Below are positions 1-6,240 of a DNA stretch of 8,401 bases, one piece after another. The translations under genes were made by a program, and so were the position numbers. The notes below the pieces were generated by a model. That model searched no databases. It saw nothing but the letters and a program-made list of their open reading frames with translations, and was not told the DNA's origin. How positions within the stretch are numbered: position 1 is the first letter of the stretch; each line of letters opens with the position of its first letter. The stretch spans positions 1 to 8,401 of the forward strand of contig JACVRP010000145.1 of the NCBI GenBank assembly GCA_014534385.1, read 5' to 3'. Source of the DNA: Cyanobacteria bacterium Co-bin13 (GTDB lineage: Bacteria > Cyanobacteriota > Cyanobacteriia > Phormidesmidales > Phormidesmidaceae).

Positions 1-1
1 C

Positions 2-244
2 CGGCTGACGCTCGAATCGGTGCCTGAAGTCGAGGAGTTTCCGCTGCCTGAGCCCGAATTGCCCGAGCCCGAGCCCGAGCTCGACCTGCCTGACTCTGAT
101 TTAACAGTTCAGGCCAAGACCGATGAAGCTGCTGCAGCCGACTCAGATCGCAACGGGGCTACCGCTGCCGCAGAAGCTTCTCCCAATGGCAGTCAATCGC
201 CAGCTGCCAAAACAGTAGAGCCGGACCCGGCAGCGCCTGCTTAA
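2..244 (+). CDS. C-terminal part of an unidentified protein with an acidic, proline-rich tail (5' end outside window)
   Basis: The frame is open from the left edge to a TAA stop, giving 80 visible residues; the true start lies outside the window, and the internal GTG at position 20 is not evidence of a start. The first part is a Pro-Glu-rich stretch with tandem LPEPE-type units (ELPEPEPELDLPDSD). It is followed by a low-complexity Ala/Asp/Asn/Ser region ending in EPDPAAPA. No folded domain, membrane helix or catalytic motif is visible. Such tails are typically disordered C-terminal extensions or linkers, so function cannot be inferred. Codon use and GC content resemble the neighbours. The stop overlaps the stop of the convergent larC gene in the tetranucleotide TTAA. 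That the frame is coding is likely from its composition and its abutting stop; identity is unknown. Confidence 0.6.
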   Translation, partial: RLTLESVPEVEEFPLPEPELPEPEPELDLPDSDLTVQAKTDEAAAADSDRNGATAAAEASPNGSQSPAAKTVEPDPAAPA

Positions 245-1599
245 CCAGCGGCTGAGGGCTGAGGGTTGGGCCGCTGGTCAAGCTGGGGCGGGTGCTGCCC
301 GTACCACTGGCTCAGGGCACTGCGGTGGACCTCCTGCCAGGGCACCTGGTGCTGGCGGGCCAGCTGGGCACAGTCTTCAAATTCCGGATGGACGTTCATC
401 AGCTGGTGAGTTTCGGGGTGATAGGCCAGCTTGAGCTGTACGGAGCCATAGGGAGTTGCGATGGGGCGCAATGTTCGCGTTAGGGCGTGCCGCCACTGCA
501 GCTGTCGTCGAATTCCCAGGGTGGTGGTTTCTTCAAACAAAGCCTGTTCGCAGGCTGGTGTCTGATCGGGCTGGCAGATTACCGTCAGCAGCACCCCAGG
601 ACGGGACTTTTTCATGCCTACAGCCTGGGTAAAGACATCCAGAGCGCCGACAGCCCAAAGGCGTTCATAGAGGTAGCCGATAGCCTGGGGGCTGAGATCA
701 TCCACCTGGGTTTCTAGGACGGTGACGGGCTCTAGATGGGGCGCTGCGGCAGCGGGCGGCGGGGCGGCTACGGCTGCAGGGGCATGGCTATGGGCGGGCG
801 CTGTTGAAGCCACCGAAGCCATCTTTGAAGTGACTGCCATTAAACCGTCAGGGGCCTGACCAATCCAGAGCCGCAACAGGTTAGGAATCGGCAGATCGTG
901 GCCGCCTGCCCCCAGACCAACCTGCTGCAGAGTCATGGCGGGCGGCGGCCCAAAGTGGTCGGCGAGGGTGGTTGCGATCGCAGCCCCCGTGGGCGTCACC
1001 AGCTCCTTTTGCAGACCGTTGCCGTAGACAGGCACCTGCCCCATCTGCAGCAGCTTGAGCACGGCAGGGGCAGGTACCGGCAGCCAGCCGTGGGCCGCCC
1101 GCACTAGCCCACCCCCCGTAGGCAATGCCGAACAGCTGAGCCGATCCACCTGCAGCCAGTCCAGCCCCAGGCAGGTGCCGACAATATCAACAATGGCATC
1201 GACCGCACCGACCTCATGGAAGTGAACTTCTGAGGGGGCAATGCCGTGCACTGCGCCCTCAGCCTCGGCCAGACGACGAAAGATTGCTAAGCTCCACTCG
1301 GCGGCTCTGGGGGGCAGCTGCGCCTTTAAGATCAGCTGCTCAATGTCTTCCAGGTGGCGGGAGTGGGTCGAGGGCGCTGCCAGGACTACCTTGACCCGAG
1401 TGGCTGCCTGCCCCTGCCGCAACACCTTTTCTGCCCGCAGCTCAAATTCTCCGCTCAGGCCCAGCCGATTGAGCTGCTCAGTCAAATAGTCCAGCGGCAC
1501 ACCTGCATCGGCCAGCGCCCCCAGGCACATATCTCCGGCAATGCCCGTAGGGCAGTCAAAATAAGCAATTTTCTTGGAGAACTGGGTTGACTCAGACAT
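241..1599 (-). CDS. larC: LarC: nickel insertion protein for the nickel-pincer nucleotide cofactor (single-ORF form)
   Basis: 452 residues, full length for LarC (DUF111 family). LarC is known to insert nickel, using CTP, into pyridinium-3,5-bisthiocarboxylic acid mononucleotide, the last step in making the cofactor of lactate racemase LarA and its relatives; it acts in the cytoplasm. Visible family blocks are FDCPTGIAGDMCLGAL (about 14-29), VHFHEVGAVDAIVDIVG (125-141), ELVTPTGAA (199-207), ETQVDDLSPQAIGYLYERL (296-314), VGMKKSRPG (327-335), ETTTLGIR (357-364) and VHPEFEDC (403-410). The N-terminal and C-terminal parts, encoded as larC1/larC2 joined by frameshifting in Lactiplantibacillus, are here continuous through an Ala/Pro/His linker (about 262-288). 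ATG start with AGAAG a few bases upstream. No larA, larB or larE lies in the window. The gene stands alone and converges on the upstream partial gene. The family call is firm; the client enzyme is unknown. Confidence 0.95.
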   Translation of the reverse strand: MSESTQFSKKIAYFDCPTGIAGDMCLGALADAGVPLDYLTEQLNRLGLSGEFELRAEKVLRQGQAATRVKVVLAAPSTHSRHLEDIEQLILKAQLPPRAAEWSLAIFRRLAEAEGAVHGIAPSEVHFHEVGAVDAIVDIVGTCLGLDWLQVDRLSCSALPTGGGLVRAAHGWLPVPAPAVLKLLQMGQVPVYGNGLQKELVTPTGAAIATTLADHFGPPPAMTLQQVGLGAGGHDLPIPNLLRLWIGQAPDGLMAVTSKMASVASTAPAHSHAPAAVAAPPPAAAAPHLEPVTVLETQVDDLSPQAIGYLYERLWAVGALDVFTQAVGMKKSRPGVLLTVICQPDQTPACEQALFEETTTLGIRRQLQWRHALTRTLRPIATPYGSVQLKLAYHPETHQLMNVHPEFEDCAQLARQHQVPWQEVHRSALSQWYGQHPPQLDQRPNPQPSAAG

Positions 1600-1739
1600 A
1601 ACTTCTAAACCTAGCCCCTTAGCATCGCACCCCTTCCGATAGTAATCAAAGCGGAGAGCAATCAGGCCGTCTGTAGCGAGTCTGGCGTCAGGATTGGGGC
1701 TTGGGGGAATTTCTTTGTCAGGCTGGGCTGGAGAGGGTT

Positions 1740-1751
1740 GTGCGATCGCAC
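1740..1751. repeat. HIP1 site in a 12-bp palindrome
   Basis: GTGCGATCGCAC is a perfect palindrome containing the cyanobacterial HIP1 octamer GCGATCGC. It is the only intergenic HIP1 of six in the window; the others lie inside genes, starting at 974 (larC), 5221 and 5913 (debranching enzyme), and 7106 and 7273 (acyltransferase). HIP1 abundance is a lineage signature and has no established regulatory meaning. Confidence 0.9.
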
Positions 1752-1802
1752 CCCTGCTTTAGGGCACTCTTCTAGCAGTCATGTAGAAACCCCTGATGGT
1801 TT

Positions 1803-1838
1803 TGCCCCACCGAATCAAACTCGGTGGGGCATTCTTTT
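1803..1838 (+). terminator. Rho-independent terminator with no plus-strand gene before it
   Basis: TGCCCCACCGA (1803-1813) and TCGGTGGGGCA (1821-1831) form a perfect 11-bp GC-rich stem around the 7-nt loop ATCAAAC, followed by TTCTTTT on the plus strand. The other side lacks a T-run, so the direction is plus. A smaller hairpin, AAACC (1787-1791) with GGTTT (1798-1802) around CCTGAT, sits directly before it. No plus-strand gene lies between 244 and this hairpin; it is 177 nt before the yciO start. It may end a small RNA or act as a leader attenuator for yciO. Confidence 0.75.
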
Positions 1839-2014
1839 GCAAGTTTGTCCTGTCAAAGAAGCCGAGTAATTCTTTACAAAACTACTTTTGGTTGATGCAG
1901 AGAATTTTCCTGAAGGAGTATCGTTTTCATAACAAATTCCTCAAGGCTGTCCAATTTCGCCGATCATGGACTAGCATTTCTGCCGACAAAGCCGGACGCG
2001 CACCAGAGTAAAGT

Positions 2015-2671
2015 ATGGCAACGGTTTATAAAATTCACCCCGAAACTCCCCAAGCTCGGAAAATTTCAGCTGTCCGAGAGGCTTTGCAGCAGGGGGCTGT
2101 GATGCTTTACCCCACCGACACGGTCTACGCCATTGGCTGCGATCTCAACAACAAAGCAGCCGTGCAGCGAGTCCGGCAGCTCAAGCAGCTGGCCAACGAG
2201 AAACCTTTAACGTTCCTGTGCTCTTCCCTGTCTAATATTGCTGACTATGCCGTTGTTGATGACAACGCCTACCGCATTCTCAAGCGGCTCATTCCAGGGT
2301 CGTATACGTTTTTGCTGCCCGCCACCAAGCAGGTGCCTCGCCTGGTCATGAGCCCCAAGCGCCGCACAACCGGCATTCGGGTGCCTGACAATGCAATCTG
2401 TCAGGCCCTGCTAGAGGAGCTGGGCCATCCGATTGTCTCCACCTCGTCGCTCTCGGTGGCGCAGCCGTCTGGCCAGCCCGATCTCACTACCCTCTCCAAA
2501 GCCCTGCTGTTTGATCGCCTAGAAAACCAGGTCGATATCATCATCGACGATGGTGAAGAGTTAACCTACGAGGTCTCAAGTATTCTCGACTTTACCGAGG
2601 GAGAACCCACGCTGGTCCGGCGGGGGTTGGGCTGGGAAAAGGCGCTCTCCTGGGTCGCTGAGCCAGTGTGA
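2015..2671 (+). CDS. yciO: YciO-type Sua5/YrdC/YciO-family protein (threonylcarbamoyl-AMP synthase fold)
   Basis: 218 residues forming one YrdC-like domain. Motifs seen: YPTDTVYAIGCDL (32-44), RQLKQLANEKPLTFLC (54-69), PGSYTFLLPATKQVP (94-108), KRRTTGIRVPDN (115-126), STSSLS (142-147) and IIIDDG (175-180). The family's best known activity is making threonylcarbamoyl-AMP from threonine, bicarbonate and ATP for the tRNA modification t6A37. The run PGSYTFLLPATKQVPR and the KRRTTGIRVP block resemble E. coli YciO more than TsaC, and there is no C-terminal Sua5 domain. YciO's biological role is less settled than that of TsaC, so this may not be the main t6A enzyme here. ATG start with only a weak upstream GAG. 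The gene stands alone. A CRP-type palindrome covers its stop codon, and it converges on the pentapeptide-repeat gene. Confidence 0.88.
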   Translation: MATVYKIHPETPQARKISAVREALQQGAVMLYPTDTVYAIGCDLNNKAAVQRVRQLKQLANEKPLTFLCSSLSNIADYAVVDDNAYRILKRLIPGSYTFLLPATKQVPRLVMSPKRRTTGIRVPDNAICQALLEELGHPIVSTSSLSVAQPSGQPDLTTLSKALLFDRLENQVDIIIDDGEELTYEVSSILDFTEGEPTLVRRGLGWEKALSWVAEPV

Positions 2672-2682
2672 GCTAGCTCACA
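2667..2682. promoter_or_regulatory. Perfect CRP-type operator palindrome overlapping the yciO stop codon
   Basis: TGTGAGCTAGCTCACA matches TGTGA-N6-TCACA, the site recognised by E. coli CRP and by the cyanobacterial cAMP receptor SyCRP1, at all ten defined bases. It sits in an 18-bp perfect palindrome (2666-2683) containing the TGA stop. The location between convergent genes is unusual for an operator. The same bases can fold as a 7-bp hairpin with a CTAG loop, but no T-run follows, so it is a poor terminator. A weak -10-like TATTTA at 2705-2710 would put the palindrome centre near -42, as in class II CRP promoters. Protein binding is inferred. Confidence 0.5.
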
Positions 2683-2708
2683 CCTAGCTAAGTCATGCTG
2701 CGCCTATT

Positions 2709-2823
2709 TATAGCTGTTGCCACATAGCTTAGGACATCCGATTATTTGGGGGTGTGGGGGCTGCACCCCCAGCCAGCGGTTCCACCCCTGCACCCCGTCC
2801 TAACACCAGTGGCTATCGCTATA
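2709..2823. repeat. 115-bp imperfect inverted repeat, MITE-like
   Basis: The arms share one symmetry centre (2766): TATAGC/GCTATA, then GCCAC/GTGGC, then TTAGGAC/GTCCTAA, separated by symmetric 4-nt and 5-nt mismatched segments. About 19 of 27 arm positions are complementary. The core is GC-rich with its own hairpins: TGGGGGTG (2747-2754) pairs with CACCCCCA (2764-2771), and GGGG runs face CCCC runs near 2785-2796. The ends carry TA dinucleotides, as expected if a TA target was duplicated by an IS630/Tc1-like transposase. There is no coding capacity. It looks like a non-autonomous mobile or extragenic palindromic repeat; the transposase family is inferred from the TA ends only. Confidence 0.6.
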
Positions 2824-2846
2824 TTTCCCTTAGATGAGGAGTGCTC

Positions 2847-2886
2847 ATAAAACAGGGTGAGTCAGAGCCCGGCTCCAACCCACCCT
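2847..2886 (-). terminator. Probable terminator of the pentapeptide-repeat gene
   Basis: Read on the minus strand, AGGGTG pairs with CACCCT (plus positions 2854-2859 and 2881-2886) around an inner GAGCC/GGCTC stem with a few mismatches, and GTTTTAT follows. A second small hairpin, CCCTTG/CAAGGG (2890-2904), lies between it and the stop codon. The T-run is short (four), so efficiency is uncertain. Position and direction fit the end of the minus-strand gene. Confidence 0.55.
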
Positions 2887-2914
2887 TGACCCTTGATCCA
2901 AGGGGATTGCTAGC

Positions 2915-3445
2915 CTAGTGGCTGCCCCAAGTAACCCAGCGGTGGAAGGTGCCCGTTTCACAGTCCTGATCAAAAGACCGCAGCAAATTCAGGTTGGCTC
3001 CCTCCAGATCCACCCCGGCGATGTCGGTGCCGTCCATGCAGGCGCTGGCCAGATTAGCCCGCCGCAGGGTTGCCCCACAGAGAGCAACCTGCCTGAGGTT
3101 GGCTCCCCGCAGATCGGCATCTTCTAAGTCTGCAGTTCTTAGATCTGCCTGGCCCAAGTCGGTACCGACCAGACTGGCCCGCCGCAAGTCTGCCCCAATC
3201 AGGTTAACGCTGCTGAGGGTAGCGCCGCTTAGATCAGCGCCCTTGAGGTCTGCGTTGGTCAGGTTGGCTCCAGTGAGATTGGCCCGGCTCAAATCAGCCC
3301 GGCTCAAGTCTGCGCTGCTCAAATCTGCGTGACTCAGGTCAACGCCGCTCAAATTGGCCCCGCTTAAATTGACCCGATGCAGATGAATTCTTGAAAAGTC
3401 GCGGTAGCCCTGGTTGTACTCGTGGAGTAACTGTTGAGTGTTCAT
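2915..3445 (-). CDS. Pentapeptide-repeat protein
   Basis: 176 residues from the ATG. After a short N-terminal segment (MNTQQLLHEYNQGYRDFSRI) typical of cyanobacterial members come about 26 uninterrupted pentapeptides of the A(D/N)LxX type (residues about 26-155), enough for roughly 6.5 turns of a right-handed quadrilateral beta-helix. A 21-residue non-repeat cap rich in Asp, Trp and His ends the protein. There is no signal peptide or membrane helix, so it is probably cytoplasmic. Cyanobacteria carry many such proteins, mostly without known function; a few relatives elsewhere mimic DNA and protect gyrase, but nothing here supports that role. The ATG at 3445 is preferred over an in-frame TTG at 3463 because AGGAAG lies 9 nt before the ATG and overlaps the TTG region. 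The periodic sequence makes long open frames on the opposite strand, which are artefacts. Confidence 0.92.
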   Translation of the reverse strand: MNTQQLLHEYNQGYRDFSRIHLHRVNLSGANLSGVDLSHADLSSADLSRADLSRANLTGANLTNADLKGADLSGATLSSVNLIGADLRRASLVGTDLGQADLRTADLEDADLRGANLRQVALCGATLRRANLASACMDGTDIAGVDLEGANLNLLRSFDQDCETGTFHRWVTWGSH

Positions 3446-3847
3446 GGCAGTTTGCTTCCTCAATTGAGACGGATACTGCCTTAGATATCAGTAAGGGTGT
3501 CGCAGGGGCGAAAAAGGGTGTAAGGGAAGAGATAGCTTACTGTATCTTCAGCTACCTTTCATTATTGCGGCGGTGAAAAAATTTGCTCCCTTTGGTTTAC
3601 ACATCGAAAATTCTTTGTACAGAAGTTCTTTGAGAGTGGGGGTATCTCAAAAGCTTTGTAAAGTCTGGTTTGAGTGAGGCTGCAAAACTGCTGAGGTGGA
3701 CCGCAACACCTATCTATAGATAAATGCGACAACCGCTGCGTTGCTCGAAGATGAAGAATATCAAGGCATCTGTCTCAGACAAAAGCTTTTGAATAAGCCT
3801 TGTGCTTTTGCAGATTACTGTCTTTTCCCTCCTGAAAACCTGACCCT
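3446..3847. other. AT-richer divergent intergenic region with small palindromes
   Basis: This gap holds the promoters of the minus-strand pentapeptide gene and probably of the plus-strand pair, though no convincing -35/-10 pair was found. Visible structure: GATATCAGTAAG (3484-3495) faces CTTACTGTATC (3536-3546) as an inverted repeat with one bulged base. AAGGGTGT occurs twice (3493-3500, 3514-3521), 21 bp apart. Perfect palindromes TATCTATAGATA (3711-3722) and AAAAGCTTTT (3781-3790) also occur. A 36-codon TTG-started frame (3741-3851) overlaps the next start as ATGA but has no ribosome site. No tRNA or long gene was seen. Confidence 0.5.
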
Positions 3848-4216
3848 ATGATTCCTTTCTCTACCACCGTTGAAGATGTCCTTGAGGCGGCTCAAAGAGC
3901 CTGGTTAATGAGCGATGCGGCTGGCTTTGCTGGTTTATTTGATGAGATTGGAGAATTTATGGTGCCGGGCTCCCGGTGGATTGGCCAGGAAGATATTCGG
4001 CTGGCGTTTCAGGAATATTCAGACGCCTATGAAGTTCTGCAAATTGAGGTGCTCCAGGTCATTCATTCAGGCGATAGGGCAGCGGTGGAATGGCGCTGGA
4101 CTGATCGAGAGCGGGCTACGGGCAACACCTCTGAAGCAGAGGATGCTATCTTCATCGAGATGTTAGGTGGGCGCATTACTCGGTGGCGCGAATATATCGA
4201 TAATGGCTCTCTCTGA
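3848..4216 (+). CDS. NTF2/SnoaL-like small cone-fold protein
   Basis: 122 residues, the usual size for a single-domain NTF2-like protein. Typical signs are an N-terminal amphipathic helix region (VEDVLEAAQRAWLMSDAAGFAGLF, about 8-31), a strand with GSRWIGQEDIRLAFQEY (41-57), alternating strands VLQIEVLQVIHSGDRAAVEWRWTDRE (63-88), and the closing GRITRWREYIDNG (108-120), characteristic of SnoaL-type proteins. The fold serves small-molecule-binding proteins and a few enzymes (isomerases, cyclases); no catalytic set can be assigned here. No clear ribosome site precedes the ATG. The stop is 14 nt before the debranching-enzyme ATG, so the two are probably co-transcribed and may be translationally coupled. 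Fold assignment is good; the function, including any link to glycogen metabolism, is unknown. Confidence 0.8.
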   Translation: MIPFSTTVEDVLEAAQRAWLMSDAAGFAGLFDEIGEFMVPGSRWIGQEDIRLAFQEYSDAYEVLQIEVLQVIHSGDRAAVEWRWTDRERATGNTSEAEDAIFIEMLGGRITRWREYIDNGSL

Positions 4217-4230
4217 CGGAATCTCTCACG

Positions 4231-6240
4231 ATGGCTCTTCACTTTGGACGCAACATCTGCGGCGACTTAGAAATTTCCGCGCAGCGCGAGTGGCTAGTGA
4301 CAAACGGCATTGGCGGCTACGCTAGCGGCACGGTTGCGGGCGTATTGACTCGCCACTACCACGGATTGCTGGTGGCAGCCCTCAAGCCCCCTTTGATGCG
4401 CACTCTGCTGGTTGCCAAGCTAGATGAGTCGGATTGTTACGGAGAGCACTCGTTTGAGCTGCAGACAGATCGTTGGGTGGGCGGAGCGGTCACGGGGCAC
4501 GGTTACACTCAGGCAGAGCGATTTCATTTAGAAGGAACCGTGCCGGTGTGGACCTACGCCTTTGGCGATGCTCTGCTGGAAAAGCGCGTGTGGATGGAGC
4601 AGGGAGCCAATACTACCTACGTTCGCTATACCTTGCGGCGAGCCAGTGAACCCCTGGCGTTGTCCCTCAAGGCGATGGTTAACTATCGGCCTCACCACGA
4701 CAGCACCGAAGGGGGCCGCTGGCAGATGCAGGTTGAGGCGGTAGAGCAGGGGGTGCGGGTGCGGGCCTTTGACCAGGCAACTCCGTTTTACCTGCTGGCT
4801 GAAAACGGTACGATGCAGCTGGCCCATACCTGGTACCGGGGTTACAGCCTGCAAATAGAGCACGACCGGGGCATACATCCCTTTGATGACCATCTGCATG
4901 CAGCGACGTTTGAGATCACCCTGTCGCCGGAAGCGTCTTACACGCTGGTTTTGAGCACTGAGGAGGAGCCTTGTCTGGAGGGGCAAGCAGCGCTCCAGGC
5001 TCGCTATGCCTACGAAGCCGACCTGCTGCAGCAGTGGCAGGGAGCCCAGCAGCTTACAGAAAAGAGCACGCCGCAGTGGCTAGAGCACCTGGTGCTGGCA
5101 GCCGATCAGTTCGTGGTGCAGCGGCCTTTGCCGGGAGAGGACCACGGTAAGACAGTGATTGCAGGGTATCCCTGGTTTGGGGATTGGGGCCGCGATACGA
5201 TGATTAGCCTGCCGGGGCTTGCGATCGCAACCGGACGCCCCGAAATTGCCCGACCCATTCTCCGCACCTTTGCCCGCTATGTGGATCAGGGCATGCTGCC
5301 AAACCTGTTTCCTGAGGTTGGCGAAGAACCCCACTACAACACCATCGACGCAACGCTTTGGTATTTTGAGGCAATTCGCGCCTACTTTGCGGCTACCCAA
5401 GATGAAGCGCTGCTGCGAGAGCTGTTTCCGGTGCTGGAGGAGATCATCGTCTGCCATGAGAAGGGCACCCGCTACAACATTCACATGGACGAGGATGGGC
5501 TGATTTGGGGCGGCGACCCCAGCGTGCAGCTCACCTGGATGGATGCCAAGGTCGATGACTGGGTGGTGACGCCCCGCATTGGCAAACCGGTGGAGATCAG
5601 TGCCCTGTGGTACAACGCCCTAGTGAGCATGGCCCAGTTTTCCCAGCAGTTGGGCCAGTCGCCAGATCGCTACCGAGAATTGGCTGAGCGCGCGCGCAGT
5701 GGGTTCCAGCGCTTTTGGAATGAAGAAAAGGGCTACTGCTACGACGTGATTGACTCCCCTAACCCTGAGGAAGAGGGCATGCTGCGGCCCAACCAGATCT
5801 TTGCGGTGGCCCTGCCGCAGCAGGCCGATGGCTTTGAGCCGCTGCTGAGCCCAGAGCAGCAGCGCTCTGTGGTGGATCACGTGGCTCGGGCGCTGGTGAC
5901 TTCCCACGGGTTGCGATCGCTCTCTCCCGATCACCCGGAGTATATTGGCGAGTACACGGGTGGGCGCTACCAGCGCGATGGAGCCTACCACCAGGGCACC
6001 GTTTGGGGCTGGTTAATTGGCCCCTTTGTGCAGGCCCACCTGAAGGTGTACCGCAATCCGGCGATTGCCCGGAGCTTTTTAGAACCGATGGCAGATCACC
6101 TTTACTCGGGCGCGGTCGGCAGCCTCAGCGAAGTGTTTGATGGCGATGCGCCTTTCACCCCACGCGGCTGCTTTGCCCAGGCCTGGACGGTGGCTGAGGT
6201 GCTGCGAACCTGGCTGCTAAGCCTCAAGCAACCCAGTTAG
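4231..6240 (+). CDS. Amylo-alpha-1,6-glucosidase (glycogen debranching enzyme, GH133 type)
   Basis: 669 residues, the normal length for the bacterial/archaeal family, with both parts present. The N-terminal GDE_N-like beta domain (about 1-270) begins with REWLVTNGIGGYASGT (19-34) and RHYHGLL (41-47). The C-terminal (alpha/alpha)6-barrel (about 285-669) shows GYPWFGDWGRDTM (312-324), LPNLFPE (356-362), NTIDATLWYFEA (370-381), LTWMDAK (434-440), VEISALWYNAL (454-464), DGAYHQGTVWGWLIGPF (583-599) and FAQAWTVAEVLR (648-659). These match the family in which the barrel hydrolyses alpha-1,6-linked glucose at branch points; the acidic residues of the TWMD and VEIS motifs are candidate active-site residues, but exact roles were not mapped. 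There is no transferase domain as in eukaryotic debranching enzymes, so another enzyme would have to trim outer chains. No signal peptide; cytoplasmic. Distinct from the GH13 GlgX family. Confidence 0.93.
   Translation: MALHFGRNICGDLEISAQREWLVTNGIGGYASGTVAGVLTRHYHGLLVAALKPPLMRTLLVAKLDESDCYGEHSFELQTDRWVGGAVTGHGYTQAERFHLEGTVPVWTYAFGDALLEKRVWMEQGANTTYVRYTLRRASEPLALSLKAMVNYRPHHDSTEGGRWQMQVEAVEQGVRVRAFDQATPFYLLAENGTMQLAHTWYRGYSLQIEHDRGIHPFDDHLHAATFEITLSPEASYTLVLSTEEEPCLEGQAALQARYAYEADLLQQWQGAQQLTEKSTPQWLEHLVLAADQFVVQRPLPGEDHGKTVIAGYPWFGDWGRDTMISLPGLAIATGRPEIARPILRTFARYVDQGMLPNLFPEVGEEPHYNTIDATLWYFEAIRAYFAATQDEALLRELFPVLEEIIVCHEKGTRYNIHMDEDGLIWGGDPSVQLTWMDAKVDDWVVTPRIGKPVEISALWYNALVSMAQFSQQLGQSPDRYRELAERARSGFQRFWNEEKGYCYDVIDSPNPEEEGMLRPNQIFAVALPQQADGFEPLLSPEQQRSVVDHVARALVTSHGLRSLSPDHPEYIGEYTGGRYQRDGAYHQGTVWGWLIGPFVQAHLKVYRNPAIARSFLEPMADHLYSGAVGSLSEVFDGDAPFTPRGCFAQAWTVAEVLRTWLLSLKQPS

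Larger units (their letters stand above)
1600..2014. other. Intergenic region between divergent larC and yciO
   Basis: This 415-bp gap must hold the larC promoter (minus) and probably the yciO promoter (plus). No consensus sigma-70 pair with good spacing was found for either. The left part is GC-rich and carries an 11-base direct repeat ATCGCACCCCT at 1624-1634 and 1745-1755, the second copy running out of a HIP1 palindrome. The middle holds a strong plus-strand terminator. The right part (about 1840-1970) is AT-rich, the more likely place for the yciO promoter; TTTACA at 1873 is a possible -35 without a matching -10. A 71-codon reading frame crosses the terminator and is not protein-like. 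Confidence 0.6.

Noticed and set aside
292..717. Plus-strand frames of 63 and 76 codons opposite larC
   Set aside because: Antisense to conserved LarC blocks; no start signals or family resemblance.
1796..2011. 71-codon plus-strand frame before yciO
   Set aside because: It starts on the 5' side of a strong terminator and runs through its stem; it has no ribosome site and no family resemblance.
2666..2683. Intrinsic terminator for yciO
   Set aside because: The palindrome has no loop beyond CTAG and no following T-run; the operator reading fits the bases better.
2994..3332. 112-codon plus-strand frame rich in Ser, Arg, Leu and Ala inside the pentapeptide gene
   Set aside because: It is the mirror image of the repeated pentapeptide codons; the minus-strand frame has the clear protein family.
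2994..3362. CRISPR-like or tandem DNA repeat, from the regular 15-bp rhythm
   Set aside because: The rhythm is the pentapeptide coding period; there are no identical repeats with unique spacers.
4528..5484. Minus-strand frames of 152 and 134 codons within the debranching enzyme
   Set aside because: They are opposite a well-conserved plus-strand gene whose codon bias explains them; the translations look like no protein family.
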